DNA of 64,000 nucleotides, from NCBI GenBank assembly GCA_017856375.1, contig JAFMFC010000002.1, positions 26,740-90,739 on the forward strand. The letters are read 5' to 3'. The position numbers were made by a program, and so were the translations under genes. Source of the DNA: Ilumatobacteraceae bacterium (GTDB taxonomy: Bacteria > Actinomycetota > Acidimicrobiia > Acidimicrobiales > Ilumatobacteraceae). The notes under the pieces were generated by a model, which ran no database searches, had not been told where the DNA came from, and saw only the letters and a list, made by a program, of their open reading frames with translations. The first letter of the stretch is position 1, and the number at the start of each line of letters is the position of its first letter. Below are positions 48,547 through 59,353 of the stretch, piece after piece.

Positions 48547-49817
48547 TGGCTCAGTCCCATGTCAGCGAAGTAACTCGGCCACGACTTAGCGACGACGCGG
48601 GAATCGCTGATGACAGTGCCTTCGGCATTCCACCCAAGCAATGACAACGCCATGGCCAGGCGATGATCATGGTGAGGATCCACACTTGCCGAAGTCAACG
48701 GACCGCCGACAATGTCGAGGCCATCTGCATCCTCGCGAACTTCTACGCCAAAACGGCGCAATTCCTTTGCAAGGTCAGCAATTCGGTCGCTCTCCTTTTG
48801 TCGAATGAAACCCACTCCTCGAATGCGCGTGGTTCCCCGTGCTGTGGCCGCCACGGCGGCAATTGTCGGGACGAGATCCGATGAATCCCGCAAATCGACA
48901 TCAACTGCAATTAGAGCGGACGAGGGGTCACGTCGAACGACGATGTCGTCCCCGACGTCCTCAACAGAGCAGCCCATTCGGCGCAGAATCGCGAACACCA
49001 CTCGATCGGATTGCAGACGAACCGTTGCCCCTTGCGATATACGCGCAGAACCACCGGCGATTGCCGCGAATGCGGCTGGGTAGGAGGCCGACGACGCATC
49101 TGGTTCGATGTCGAGATTGGTCGCTCGATACTCGCCTTCGGCAACGTCGATCACTCGTCCGTCAATCGCCACGCGAGCGCCGAAGTGAGTCATGAGCGAT
49201 CCCGTCATTTCGATGTAAGAGGCCGACACGACTTCACCAGTCAGTTCGATCCGTAGACCACCAGACAAGAACGGACCAATCATCATCAGAGCGGAGACGA
49301 ACTGACTCGATACCGAGCCATTCATCGACACCGTTCCACCTCGTAGATCTCCTCGCGAGACCGAAATCGGTAGACCAGGACCTCCCTCCACGTTCGCGCC
49401 AAGGTGGCGAATGGCCTCGACCAATTCGGCGAAAGGACGTTCACGCAACCGTCCCTCTCCGGAGATCGTCGTTCGACCATGTCGTAGTGCCGACAAAGCG
49501 ATCAGGAATCGAGACGTCGTTCCCGCCAAACGAGCATCGAGCTCGAGGTTCTCCGTTCCGTTGATGTCGAGCGGCCCCGTTACATGAATGGACCCCGCAG
49601 ACTCCTCTACCAGGATGCCCAAGCTGCGAAGTGCTCCCTTCATCGCCGCCACGTCGTCACCATCGGGGACATTGCTCAGGGAGCTTCTCCCTGGGGACAA
49701 TGCGGCAATGACCAGCGTGCGGTTGGCGATCGACTTGGAGCCGGGCACCACCACGTCGATATCGATGGGACCACCAGATCGCACCACCACGCTTTGGCTG
49801 GCACGCCAACCGTTCAT
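48543..49817 (-). CDS. aroA: 3-phosphoshikimate 1-carboxyvinyltransferase (EPSP synthase)
   Basis: VPGSKSIANRTLVIAAL, RLAGTTSRFLIALSAL, RQKESDRIADLAKELRRFG, DHRLAMALSL. Confidence 0.94.
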   Translation of the reverse strand: MNGWRASQSVVVRSGGPIDIDVVVPGSKSIANRTLVIAALSPGRSSLSNVPDGDDVAAMKGALRSLGILVEESAGSIHVTGPLDINGTENLELDARLAGTTSRFLIALSALRHGRTTISGEGRLRERPFAELVEAIRHLGANVEGGPGLPISVSRGDLRGGTVSMNGSVSSQFVSALMMIGPFLSGGLRIELTGEVVSASYIEMTGSLMTHFGARVAIDGRVIDVAEGEYRATNLDIEPDASSASYPAAFAAIAGGSARISQGATVRLQSDRVVFAILRRMGCSVEDVGDDIVVRRDPSSALIAVDVDLRDSSDLVPTIAAVAATARGTTRIRGVGFIRQKESDRIADLAKELRRFGVEVREDADGLDIVGGPLTSASVDPHHDHRLAMALSLLGWNAEGTVISDSRVVAKSWPSYFADMGLSQ

Positions 49818-49857
49818 GGCGCCACCCGTATCACCGAACACTCAACATCCATCGAGT

Positions 49858-50925
49858 TCAAATGAACGTCTGCACCACAGGTTTGAATCCCCGCGCAATG
49901 AGACCCCCGCGAAGCAAGTCACGAGCTGCCAACTCCACGATCAGGACCAACACGCCCTGGTTCCCCTCAGCCGAGTGGGCAACCTCAAAGTTGGCCACGT
50001 TGACTCCAAGCTCGGCGGCGATGGCAAAAATCTCGACAGCTGCGCCCGAACGATCGGGAATGGGAATTCGGAACTCGACCACGTCACCAAGTTCCCGCAG
50101 CCTTGCGGGCAAGTTTGCGCGAGCATTCCGTGCCTCATGCAAACGAGACAGCAGCGCGTCACTGTCGCCATCCCCAACGATCCGACGCATTTCCGACAAA
50201 CCGGAAATGAGCGAGTCCAGTGCCCTGACGATCGCATTCTTGTTTTCTCTACAAATGTCCACCCAAATGGACGGCCCACCCGACGCGACACGTGTCATGT
50301 CGCGGAACCCGCCAGCGGCCAACCGCAAAATGGCAACGTGTTCTTCACTCTGCTTCGCCGCTAGGCCCATCAACGTCGCTGCGGTCAGATGGGGAAGGTG
50401 ACTCACGAGCGCTACTACTTCGTCGTGACGGGCGGGATCGAGCACGACGATCTCCGCACCCAGATCGCGGGCTAGCGAGGCAGCAGCCTCGAATGTGGCG
50501 TCACTCGTGCGCTCATGCGGCGTCAACACCCATGCGGCGCCAACGAACAGATCGGGATTGACTCCGGCAAGACCAGACAACTCACTTCCCGCCATCGGAT
50601 GCCCTCCGATGAATCGCGGATCAGAGATCTCGTCGATGACGTGGGATTTCACACTGCCGACGTCGGTGACGACCCCAGCAACCTGCTTCAGGAGTGCGTG
50701 TACTTCGCTGGCGATGTTCGATACGGGCGTTGCCACCACGGACACATCAGCTGCACTGTCAAGCACGTCATCGGTGATGACCCCCAGAGACAGCGCTTCA
50801 CTTACCACCGCGGGATCGGCATCGGTGCCATGAACACGCCAACCACGGCCAGACAGTCCACTCGCAACCGAGCCTCCGATGAGGCCTAGACCGACGACAT
50901 TGGCGCTGCGACTCACGGCGATCAA
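49858..50925 (-). CDS. tyrA: Prephenate dehydrogenase (TyrA) with C-terminal ACT-like domain
   Basis: NVVGLGLIGGSVASGLSGRGWRVHGTDAD, DVGSVKSHV, GGHPMAGSELSG; C-terminal LRELGDVVEFRIPIPDRSGAAVEIFAIAAELGVNVANFE. Confidence 0.92.
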   Translation of the reverse strand: MIAVSRSANVVGLGLIGGSVASGLSGRGWRVHGTDADPAVVSEALSLGVITDDVLDSAADVSVVATPVSNIASEVHALLKQVAGVVTDVGSVKSHVIDEISDPRFIGGHPMAGSELSGLAGVNPDLFVGAAWVLTPHERTSDATFEAAASLARDLGAEIVVLDPARHDEVVALVSHLPHLTAATLMGLAAKQSEEHVAILRLAAGGFRDMTRVASGGPSIWVDICRENKNAIVRALDSLISGLSEMRRIVGDGDSDALLSRLHEARNARANLPARLRELGDVVEFRIPIPDRSGAAVEIFAIAAELGVNVANFEVAHSAEGNQGVLVLIVELAARDLLRGGLIARGFKPVVQTFI

Positions 50926-51680
50926 GGGTATCCCTGAGCGCTCTTGTCAGCGCCCGTCAAGCGAAAGACTTCTTCCTTCGATAGGTGACGAAACTCACCA
51001 GGTTTCAGTCTGTTGTCGGTGATCGTTCCGATGCGGACTCGAATAAGTCGTTCGACGGAATGACCCACAGCAGCACACATCCTGCGTATTTGGCGGTTAC
51101 GCCCCTCCCCGATCGCGATTCGCAGTATTCCTGGTTCAGTCTGCGCAACCTTGGCCGGAGCAGTCACACCATCTTCGAGTTCGACACCTTCACGCAGAGC
51201 CCGAATGGAGGCTGGCTTCACTCCCGAATCTCCAGAACTCACCACGACCAAGTATTCCTTCTCACAACCAAAGCGTGGATGCATAACGCGATTTGCAAAT
51301 TGACCATCGTTCGTCAAGATGATCAAGCCCTCCGAATCAGCATCGAGACGACCAACTGGATATACGCGAGGACTTTCCGGCACCAGCGAGACCACCGTCT
51401 CGCGATCATGGGTATCACTTGCGGTCGATACAACACCTCTTGGTTTGTTCAACAGGTAATAGACGAAGTCCGGTCGTATGCCCACCGGCGCGCCGTCAAC
51501 CTCGACCAAGTCACGGTCGACATCCACACGCCGACCCAAAACGGCCACCTCACCATTGACCGTTACTCGACCTTCACTTATCAATTCCTCGCAATGACGC
51601 CTGCTACCGAAGCCACGGCTGGCGAGCACCTTCTGCAAACGCTCCGAATCGGCGCCTCCCGGCGCGGATGATGAGTCCAT
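50922..51680 (-). CDS. 23S/16S rRNA pseudouridine synthase RsuA/RluB family
   Basis: RLQKVLASRGFGSRRHCEELISEGRVTVNG, VYPVGRLDADSEGLIILTNDG, GRNRQIRRMCAAVGH. Confidence 0.93.
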   Translation of the reverse strand: MDSSSAPGGADSERLQKVLASRGFGSRRHCEELISEGRVTVNGEVAVLGRRVDVDRDLVEVDGAPVGIRPDFVYYLLNKPRGVVSTASDTHDRETVVSLVPESPRVYPVGRLDADSEGLIILTNDGQFANRVMHPRFGCEKEYLVVVSSGDSGVKPASIRALREGVELEDGVTAPAKVAQTEPGILRIAIGEGRNRQIRRMCAAVGHSVERLIRVRIGTITDNRLKPGEFRHLSKEEVFRLTGADKSAQGYP

Positions 51681-51688
51681 CGAGTCCT

Positions 51689-52330
51689 CTACTGCTCGTC
51701 GAGTGATTGAGTCTGCTGCTGCTCGTGGTTGACACCGTCGCTAGGCACAATGCGCAGCCCTCGTTCAAGCGCCTCCACTACCGAAGCGTCGGGCACGAAC
51801 TCCGAAATCGAGGGCAAGTCGGCCAGCGTGGCCAAACCGAGGCGTTCGAGGAACAAGCTCGTGGTGCCGAACATCACTGCCTGCCCTGGACCCTCATCGC
51901 GTCCGACCTCTGCGATATAACCGCGAGCCTGCAATGTGCGCATCACGGCATCCGGATCGACTCCGCGAATCGAAGCAATCTGACCACGGCTGATGGGCTG
52001 CTTGTACGCGATGATCGCCAAGGTTTCGAGGGCAGCAGCCGAAATTCGCGCCTGCTGGCTATCCAAGACAAAACGTTCGACGTACGCAGCAACATCGGGA
52101 TGAGATTGGAAGCGGTAACCACCAGCGACTTTCACCAGTTGAAAACCATGACCTGCATCCGCATAAGCCATCGCCAGACGCTGGCAGAGATCCTCAATGT
52201 CATCCTGCGGAACTTCGAGCAACTGCGACAACATCGACGGACTCACGGGCTCCATGGCAACCATCAGGATTCCCTCAAGTGCCTTGATGACTTCCGCGCT
52301 CGGACTGGATGATTCAGTCATTTCGTTCAC
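51689..52330 (-). CDS. scpB: Segregation and condensation protein B
   Basis: LEGILMVAMEPVSPSMLSQLL, AALETLAIIAYKQPISRGQIASIRGVDPDAVMRTLQARGYI. Confidence 0.93.
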   Translation of the reverse strand: MNEMTESSSPSAEVIKALEGILMVAMEPVSPSMLSQLLEVPQDDIEDLCQRLAMAYADAGHGFQLVKVAGGYRFQSHPDVAAYVERFVLDSQQARISAAALETLAIIAYKQPISRGQIASIRGVDPDAVMRTLQARGYIAEVGRDEGPGQAVMFGTTSLFLERLGLATLADLPSISEFVPDASVVEALERGLRIVPSDGVNHEQQQTQSLDEQ

Positions 52331-53106
52331 CCCTCATAGTCGTCGATCGCCAAAGCGGCTTCGAAATCTCGGTCATCGCCGCCTACCCACTCCACCACGA
52401 TGTCACCGAAGCGATCAACTTGGTCGAGGTCGACTCTCCCCTGCTTGAACAATTCGAGAATTGCCAGAAAACGAACCACCACTTCGATTCGATCAGCAAT
52501 CGCGGAAGTGAGGTCTCGGAATGTCGTGCGACCGACGGAAGGCAACACGCGCAACATCTCGACCAAGGCGTCGCCAACGCTGGCACGAATCGGATTAACG
52601 TGATACAGATCGATCGCCAGAGGCACCTTGCGTTGCGTCGCCCTGAAGAAGGCCCGCTGGAGTCGCACCGGAGTAACACCTTCAAGAATGTCGGGAACGA
52701 GCTCGGAGAAGCGCTCGTCGGGCCCTGAGCGGCGAGGAAAACTGAGCGTGGCTTCGTCCAAGAGGTGGGAAAATGCAGATGCGACATCCTTGAATGTCTT
52801 GCAATCGAGAAGCCGAGAAAGCAGGAGGTCGCGCTCTTCCCACAGAGCCAATTCCTCATCCAGGTCAAGTGGGTCCCTACTCGGAACCAATCGGCGAGTT
52901 TTCAGCTCCACGAGCGTGGCGGCGATCAGGAGAAATTCGGTCGCCACATCGAGGTCGAGCGACTTCATCCGCTCGATTTCCGCGATGTAGGCCTCGACGA
53001 TCGTGAGCAACGAGATCTCGTGGATGTCAACTTCTTCTTTGAGGATGAGGTGCAGCAGCAGGTCGAAGGGACCATCAAAAACCGGCGTGTTTACCTCGTA
53101 AGCCAC
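52327..53106 (-). CDS. scpA: Segregation and condensation protein A
   Basis: VFDGPFDLLLHLILKEEVDIHEISLLTIVEAYI, TEFLLIAATLVELKTRRLVP. Confidence 0.93.
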   Translation of the reverse strand: MAYEVNTPVFDGPFDLLLHLILKEEVDIHEISLLTIVEAYIAEIERMKSLDLDVATEFLLIAATLVELKTRRLVPSRDPLDLDEELALWEERDLLLSRLLDCKTFKDVASAFSHLLDEATLSFPRRSGPDERFSELVPDILEGVTPVRLQRAFFRATQRKVPLAIDLYHVNPIRASVGDALVEMLRVLPSVGRTTFRDLTSAIADRIEVVVRFLAILELFKQGRVDLDQVDRFGDIVVEWVGGDDRDFEAALAIDDYEG

Positions 53107-53161
53107 ACGTGGAGAATAGTTGAACCAAAATCGAGGCTCCGGGCTCCACTACCGTGGAGCC

Positions 53162-54148
53162 GTGACGCGCGTCTTGTCCTGTATTCAGCCGACGGGGGAC
53201 GTGCATCTCGGCAATTACCTCGGCGCCCTGCGCAATTGGGTGAGCGGCCAACACCAGGCAGATGTCTTTCACGGCATCGTCGATCTCCATGCCCTGACCA
53301 TCACGGACCAACCACACGTCCTCGGGGAACGCACCCTTCACCTCGCTGCCGTGCTGTTTGCGGTCGGTCTCGACCCGAACAAGGCGACCGTATTCGTGCA
53401 GTCCCATGTCCCCGAGCACAACCAACTCGGCTGGGTGATGGAGTGTCTGGTCAGCTACGGCGAGTTGAGCCGGATGACCCAATTCAAGGACAAGTCCGCC
53501 AAACGAGAGGCCGAATTCGTCTCGGCCGGGTTGTTCACCTACCCCGCACTCCAGGCAGCCGACATTCTTCTTTATGACGCCGATGAAGTGCCTGTTGGTG
53601 ACGACCAGCGCCAGCACGTTGAGATCACTCGGGACATCGCGGTCAGATTCAACTCACGTTTTGGCGAGACCTTCGTCATTCCACGTGCGGTCACACCGAA
53701 GGTGGGAGCCCGGGTCATGGACCTCCAGCAACCAACGAGCAAGATGTCGAAATCTTCCGATGGCGACGCGGGAATCATCTATCTCCTCGAGGATCCCTCG
53801 TCGATCGCCAAGAAGTTCAAGCGCGCCGTCACCGACAGCGAGAACGAAGTTCGCTACGACAGAAACAACAAGCCGGGTGTTTCGAACCTGCTGGACATTC
53901 TTTCGGCGTGTACAGGCGAAACTCCGGAGTCCCTTGCTTCGAAATACACCCAATACGGATCGCTCAAGACCGACACGGGCGACGCAGTCGTCGCGACGCT
54001 CACCCCCATTCGAGAGCGTGCGTCTGAGTTGCTACAAGACAAGGCCGAACTCGCTCGACTCCTTGCAGTTGGCGCGGATCGTGCCCGCAGCGTGGCTATG
54101 AAGACGCTCTCGCGGGCGTACGACGCCATCGGCCTGTTGCGCCCGTAA
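53162..54148 (+). CDS. trpS: Tryptophanyl-tRNA synthetase
   Basis: VLSCIQPTGDVHLGNYLGALRNW, GDDQRQHVEITRDIAVRFN, KMSKSSD. Confidence 0.95.
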   Translation: MTRVLSCIQPTGDVHLGNYLGALRNWVSGQHQADVFHGIVDLHALTITDQPHVLGERTLHLAAVLFAVGLDPNKATVFVQSHVPEHNQLGWVMECLVSYGELSRMTQFKDKSAKREAEFVSAGLFTYPALQAADILLYDADEVPVGDDQRQHVEITRDIAVRFNSRFGETFVIPRAVTPKVGARVMDLQQPTSKMSKSSDGDAGIIYLLEDPSSIAKKFKRAVTDSENEVRYDRNNKPGVSNLLDILSACTGETPESLASKYTQYGSLKTDTGDAVVATLTPIRERASELLQDKAELARLLAVGADRARSVAMKTLSRAYDAIGLLRP

Positions 54149-54153
54149 ATCAG

Positions 54154-54591
54154 TCAGCAGTTGTCGGCCCACCGAAAGGCCGCCAACGCGCTTTGTCGAG
54201 CCGAGCCATCGAGAATGGCCTGAACATCGCGGGAGCACCCAGCATCGCGAAGCATCGTGATCCCTATCGATTCATGATCGTGATAAATCGCGAATCGAGA
54301 ACCACGTCGGCCGAACACCGTGGCCGCCACTCGACCGAGCGTTCCCAAGTTGCTTGCCACCTTGCCCACATCGTGCAAAGCAACACCAATGATCTCAGCA
54401 GTCGTCGCCTCGGGAAGTCGATGGAGGAACCGACCCACCACCTTGAGCGAATGCCGTTGATCAGACGCTGGCATGGTTCGCCAGAGCGTGAACTCCTGCT
54501 CGCTCATGATCTCTAGCAGGACCGACGCCTCAGATTCATCTGGAAAGCGACCCGACAGGGACTGCACGAATCGGCGAAGTAGATGAAACAT
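54154..54591 (-). CDS. Small HD-domain protein
   Basis: MFHLLRRFVQSLSG start, IIGVALHDVGKVASNLG, YHDHESIGITMLRDAGC; overlaps the xerD stop. Confidence 0.65.
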   Translation of the reverse strand: MFHLLRRFVQSLSGRFPDESEASVLLEIMSEQEFTLWRTMPASDQRHSLKVVGRFLHRLPEATTAEIIGVALHDVGKVASNLGTLGRVAATVFGRRGSRFAIYHDHESIGITMLRDAGCSRDVQAILDGSARQSALAAFRWADNC

Positions 54592-55505
54592 CAGGATCTC
54601 GCTCGAGGGTGTGCCTCGCGATATGCCGCAAAAAGCAGTTCGTTGTCCACCTTCGTGTACACCTGTGTGGTCGTGACAGACGCATGACCGAGTAGCTCTT
54701 GGACCACGCGCAGATCGGCACCATTCACCAACATGTGAGTTGCGCACGAGTGCCGCAATACGTGTGGCGAGAGATCGACCTTGATGCCGGCTCGCATCGC
54801 GTACTTCTTGACTATCCCCCATGCAGCTTGCCGTGTCAGCCGCGTTCCACGCACGCCGAGAAAGACGGCGTCCGCATCATCTCGCCTCGCCCACTGCTGG
54901 GGTTCCACAAACGGGCGGCCGGAAGGTCCGAGCCACCGAGTGAGTGCCATGTGCGCTTGACGACCGAACGGCACAATCCGTTCCTTTGACCCCTTACCGA
55001 ACAATCGGACGAGCGAGTTCTCCATGTCCAGGTCGGAGAGACGAAGTCCACACGCTTCGGATATTCGCGCTCCCGTTCCGTAGAGAAACTCAAGAAGCGC
55101 CTGATCACGTATGGCCAACGCGTCGACGCCTGTAACGCTTTCCAACAGGCGGATCACGTCATCTTGAGAGAGCGCCTTCGGGATACCCTTCGGCACTGCG
55201 ACACCTTCGATCATCGACATCGGGTCGTCGATGCGCACGCCTTCTTCAACGAGGAATCGATGAAACACTCGCAGAGTGGCAATTGCCCTGGCCACGCTCT
55301 TCGGAGACTTACCCCCGCTTCGTTGTCTGGAGACGAACCGCTCGATGTCGGCGACCGTGGCCCGCTCCATCGAGACATCCGTCTCAGAGAGGAATTTCCC
55401 GTATCCGACTAGATCCGATCGATAGGCAATGATCGTTCGCTCACTGCGTCCTTGTTCGACTGCAAGCCAACCGAGGAATCGGTCGAGAGAGTTGATCTCC
55501 GTCAT
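54591..55505 (-). CDS. xerD: Site-specific tyrosine recombinase XerD
   Basis: LLEFLYGTGARISEACGLRLSD, LSPHVLRHSCATHMLVNGADLRVVQELLGHASVTTTQVYTKVD. Confidence 0.93.
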   Translation of the reverse strand: MTEINSLDRFLGWLAVEQGRSERTIIAYRSDLVGYGKFLSETDVSMERATVADIERFVSRQRSGGKSPKSVARAIATLRVFHRFLVEEGVRIDDPMSMIEGVAVPKGIPKALSQDDVIRLLESVTGVDALAIRDQALLEFLYGTGARISEACGLRLSDLDMENSLVRLFGKGSKERIVPFGRQAHMALTRWLGPSGRPFVEPQQWARRDDADAVFLGVRGTRLTRQAAWGIVKKYAMRAGIKVDLSPHVLRHSCATHMLVNGADLRVVQELLGHASVTTTQVYTKVDNELLFAAYREAHPRARS

Positions 55506-56041
55506 GCAACCATCGAGACGGCACGCAGGATTCCGATGATCGCCAGCGAGTTGATCACCTCGCCACGTTCCACCATGCGCACCGCCTCGTCCAGGTCAAC
55601 CAGATGGATCGATGACGACATCTCCTCGGGGCCTTGCGGGGACGCCTCGCCTCGCTGCAGATCACTGGCCAGGTACAACTCCGCCACCGAGTTGCTGGTA
55701 CCGGGCGACTGGGCTACTTGACCAATTTGACGCCAAGTAGAACCGACATAACCCGTCTCCTCACGCAGCTCTCGCTTCGCACAATCGAGCGGCGTCTCGC
55801 CCTCCACATCGCGCATGCCGGCGGGAATTTCCCACAGCACCATGTCAAGTGCTGGCCGGTACTGGCGCACCATCACCAATTGCCGATCGCCATCCACCGC
55901 AGCAATCGCCACCACACCCGGTGAATCAACAAACGTGCGGGAAAAGCCATTGCCCTCGGGATCACAGAATTCACGCTCGACCAACCGCCACGCTGCCCAC
56001 TCATGGAGCGTGCGTCGCTCCCCGGCCTCGAACGGCCTCAT
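55502..56041 (-). CDS. NUDIX hydrolase (ADP-ribose pyrophosphatase-like)
   Basis: WEIPAGMRDVEGETPLDCAKRELREETGYVG Nudix box. Confidence 0.93.
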   Translation of the reverse strand: MRPFEAGERRTLHEWAAWRLVEREFCDPEGNGFSRTFVDSPGVVAIAAVDGDRQLVMVRQYRPALDMVLWEIPAGMRDVEGETPLDCAKRELREETGYVGSTWRQIGQVAQSPGTSNSVAELYLASDLQRGEASPQGPEEMSSSIHLVDLDEAVRMVERGEVINSLAIIGILRAVSMVA

Positions 56042-56046
56042 GTCAC

Positions 56047-57693
56047 TCAGCCGCGGGTCGATGAAACCGACGTTTGCGTTTCGGCCAACGGGACGCGCTT
56101 GCTGCGACGCTGCAACGCTGCCCCGATGAAATCGCGGAACAGCGGATGCGGCCGATCTGGACGACTCTTGAACTCAGGATGCGCCTGAGTGCCGACCCAG
56201 AACGGATGGTCGCGCAATTCGATGAACTCCACCAATCGCTTGTCGGGTGAAGTTCCGCTGCAAAGAAAGCCCTTTTCCTCGAAGCGTGTGCGGAACTGTG
56301 AGTTGAACTCGTAGCGGTGACGGTGACGCTCGGACACCACGGGCTCGCCGTACGCGGCAGCCACCTTCGTACCCGGCTCGAGCACCGCGTAGTACGCGCC
56401 AAGTCGCATGGTTCCACCCATGTCGGTAACTTCGCGCTGATCGATCATCAAGTCGATCACCGGGTTCTGGGTGGAGAGATCGAACTCCGTCGAATTCGCA
56501 TCGGTGAGGCCGAGCACATGGCGAGCGAACTCGATCGTCATGACCTGCATGCCGAGGCAAAGGCCGAGGCACGGCACACCCTCTTCACGGGCGATCTCTG
56601 CCGCCCTGATCTTGCCCTCGATGCCACGGGGACCGAATCCGCCAGGAATCACGATGCCGTCGAGATCCGCCAGGCGACCTTCAGCGAGCAGACCTTCGAC
56701 ATTTTCGGCCTGGATCCAGACGATCTCCACCTTGGCCGCGTGATGGAAGCCGGCGTGCTTGAGACTCTCGACCACCGACAGATAGGCGTCCTGCAGTTCG
56801 ACGTATTTGCCGATCAAGCCGATGCGCACGGGAGCGGTCGAAGCTTCGACCCGCGCGACCAATTCGCGCCATGGTCGCAAGTCGATCTCTGCTTCGATGC
56901 GCAAGACGTCACAAATCCGTGAGTCAAGCCCTTCTTCGTGAAGGATCAATGGAAGCTCGTAGATGTTACGCACGTCGGCAGCATTGATCACGTTGCGATG
57001 ATCGACGTCGCACTGATTCGAGATCTTCCGCTTGAGTTGGTCGCTCACCGGCTCGTCGCTTCGACACACGATCACGTCGGGCTGAATGCCGCGACTACGC
57101 AATTCGGTGACCGAGTGTTGCGTGGGTTTAGTCTTCTGCTCACCGCTTGGTCCAATGAAGGGAACCAGCGTGACGTGCACGTAACAGACGTTGTCGCGAC
57201 CAACTTCGTTGCGGAATTGTCGAATCGCTTCGAGGAACGGGAGAATCTCGATGTCGCCGACGGTTCCACCCACCTCGGTGATGACCACATCCACATCATC
57301 GGTTGCCAAGCGTTGAATGCGACGCTTGATCTCATCCGTCACATGGGGAATGACCTGCACCGTGCGACCCAGGTAGTCACCCCGACGCTCCGCGGCCAGC
57401 ACGGCCTGATAGATGCTTCCTGTGGTTGCATTAGACGCTCGAGTCAGACTTTCGTCAATGAATCGCTCGTAGTGACCGAGGTCAAGATCGGTTTCACCGC
57501 CGTCATCGGTGACGAACACTTCACCATGCTCGAACGGATTCATTGTTCCCGGATCGACATTGATATAGGGATCGAGCTTTTGCATCGTGACGCGCAAACC
57601 ACGCATCTTCAGGAGACGACCTAGCGAAGATGCGGTCAGACCTTTGCCGAGGGAACTTGCCACGCCACCAGTCACGAATATGTGCTTTGGCAT
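56047..57693 (-). CDS. pyrG: CTP synthase
   Basis: [54 protein letters not shown]; start trimmed to the ATG at 57693. Confidence 0.96.
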   Translation of the reverse strand: MPKHIFVTGGVASSLGKGLTASSLGRLLKMRGLRVTMQKLDPYINVDPGTMNPFEHGEVFVTDDGGETDLDLGHYERFIDESLTRASNATTGSIYQAVLAAERRGDYLGRTVQVIPHVTDEIKRRIQRLATDDVDVVITEVGGTVGDIEILPFLEAIRQFRNEVGRDNVCYVHVTLVPFIGPSGEQKTKPTQHSVTELRSRGIQPDVIVCRSDEPVSDQLKRKISNQCDVDHRNVINAADVRNIYELPLILHEEGLDSRICDVLRIEAEIDLRPWRELVARVEASTAPVRIGLIGKYVELQDAYLSVVESLKHAGFHHAAKVEIVWIQAENVEGLLAEGRLADLDGIVIPGGFGPRGIEGKIRAAEIAREEGVPCLGLCLGMQVMTIEFARHVLGLTDANSTEFDLSTQNPVIDLMIDQREVTDMGGTMRLGAYYAVLEPGTKVAAAYGEPVVSERHRHRYEFNSQFRTRFEEKGFLCSGTSPDKRLVEFIELRDHPFWVGTQAHPEFKSRPDRPHPLFRDFIGAALQRRSKRVPLAETQTSVSSTRG

Positions 57694-57760
57694 TCGCCCT
57701 CCGCCCTTTCCGGGCGGAAACGCTTTCCGCCCTACGACGGAAGAACAGCATAACCGTGCC
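57694..57760 (-). promoter_or_regulatory. pyrG leader with candidate alternative hairpins overlapping the Shine-Dalgarno
   Basis: Minus-strand GGCACGGTTATGCTGTTCTTCCGTCGTAGGGCGGAAAGCGTTTCCGCCCGGAAAGGGCGGAGGGCGA-ATG: GGGCGGAAA pairs with TTTCCGCCC (9 bp, GCG loop), or TCCGCCC pairs with GGGCGGA overlapping GGAGG. Confidence 0.45.
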
Positions 57761-59353
57761 TCAGCGTGCGGCTTGTTTCCCCTTACGGCGAGCCTCGAGG
57801 AGCGACGTGGAGTGGGCGATCGCCGCAGGATCATCCGTGGCTCCCGACAGCATTCGAGCGATCTCACCCACCCGATCCGTCCCAGCAAGTGCTGACACCC
57901 CAGCGAACGTGGCTCCCTTGCGGACGGATTTGTGGACACTTAAGTGCTGCTGGGCATTTGCGGCGACCTGGGCGAGGTGGGTGACTACCAGCACCTGGTG
58001 GCGCTCGGCGATCTCCCCCAGCGCAGCACCAACGGCCACCGCAGCCTCGCCGCCGATTCCCGCGTCTACTTCGTCGAACACCAAGGTCGATGGCCCGCTG
58101 GTCAACACCATACGTAAAGCCAACATCGTTCGAGCCAACTCGCCACCTGAGGCCACCTTCGTCAAGGGAAGTGGGTGGCTCCCCGGATTGGCGGATAGGA
58201 GGAACGTCACCTGTTCACCCGCCTCGCCCTGGACATCGATCGCCACGGTGGCATTGGGCATGGCCAGCTTGCGCAGATGCTTCTCCGTGGCACTTGCTAG
58301 TGGTGCAGCTACCGACTTCCTCTTCTCCAAGATGAGGGCTTGCTCACGCGCCAGTTCGGCTAGTGCAACAGTTCGCTCCTCTTCCAGACGAGCTGCCCGC
58401 TCCTCGTACCCGACAAGCTCGGCCAAACGTTGACGGGTAACGCCCAGGTACTCGATCACCTCGGTCAGTTGATCGCCGTACTTGCGCTTGATCTCGGACA
58501 ACAGGTTCAGTCGAAGGCGAACCTCGTTCAGTCGTTCCGGATTCTCCTCGACATCTTCTGCCATCGAACGAAGTTCAGAAGAGAGATCACCGACCTCATT
58601 CTGCAGAGCACGGAGCCTGTTCACAAAACCGTCGAAAGCATCCCGACCACCAAGACGAGACATTGCCTCACCCACGCGATCCGCCGCACCTTCTTCATCA
58701 GTCAAGACGGTGGTCGCCGACCACAACGCTTCTCGGAGTTGGTTGGCGTTCGCGAGCATCTCCTCTTCTTGACGCAATTGCTCGTCTTCACTGGGCGACT
58801 GAATCGCGGCTGCTTCGATCTCCTCCACCTGGAACGACAGCAAGTCGATTTCGCGCGCTCGCTGCCGTTCGTCTCCGCCAAACGTGGCCAAGGCGGCGTC
58901 GATCTCCGTCACACGATGGCGAGCCTGCTCCAGAGCAGAGAGATCGATCTGCCCAAAGGCGTCAACGGCAGCGCGCTGTTCCGCGGCTCCCAGTAACGAC
59001 TGATGAGCGTGTTGACCGTGGAGATCCACCAATTTGGCTCCAACCTCGGACAACTGAGTCACGGTGGCCAACCGGCCGTTGATATACGCCCGAGACCGGC
59101 CATCTTGAGGTACGACCCGGGTGATGATCATCTCTTCGTCGCCCAAGACGAAACGGCCCTCTACCGATGCTTCGGTGGCGCCCGACCGAATCACCGTGGA
59201 GTCGGCACGCTCTCCCACCAACAGCGAAATCGCTTCGACCACCATCGTCTTTCCTGCACCCGTTTCACCAGTCAATGCGATGAGACCGCCTTCCAACACC
59301 AAATTGACCTCTTCGATCACACCGAGGTTTTGGATGCGAAGCTCCTGGAGCAT
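57761..59353 (-). CDS. recN: DNA repair protein RecN
   Basis: [60 protein letters not shown]. Confidence 0.95.
   Translation of the reverse strand: MLQELRIQNLGVIEEVNLVLEGGLIALTGETGAGKTMVVEAISLLVGERADSTVIRSGATEASVEGRFVLGDEEMIITRVVPQDGRSRAYINGRLATVTQLSEVGAKLVDLHGQHAHQSLLGAAEQRAAVDAFGQIDLSALEQARHRVTEIDAALATFGGDERQRAREIDLLSFQVEEIEAAAIQSPSEDEQLRQEEEMLANANQLREALWSATTVLTDEEGAADRVGEAMSRLGGRDAFDGFVNRLRALQNEVGDLSSELRSMAEDVEENPERLNEVRLRLNLLSEIKRKYGDQLTEVIEYLGVTRQRLAELVGYEERAARLEEERTVALAELAREQALILEKRKSVAAPLASATEKHLRKLAMPNATVAIDVQGEAGEQVTFLLSANPGSHPLPLTKVASGGELARTMLALRMVLTSGPSTLVFDEVDAGIGGEAAVAVGAALGEIAERHQVLVVTHLAQVAANAQQHLSVHKSVRKGATFAGVSALAGTDRVGEIARMLSGATDDPAAIAHSTSLLEARRKGKQAAR

Noticed and set aside
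50985-51671. 228-aa plus-strand ORF opposite the pseudouridine synthase gene
   Set aside because: Fully antisense to an assigned RsuA/RluB gene, no protein-family features.
54591-55505. Tyrosine recombinase as evidence of an integrated mobile element
   Set aside because: Sequence and neighbours (nudix, pyrG, scpAB) match housekeeping XerD; no att-like repeats or cargo seen.
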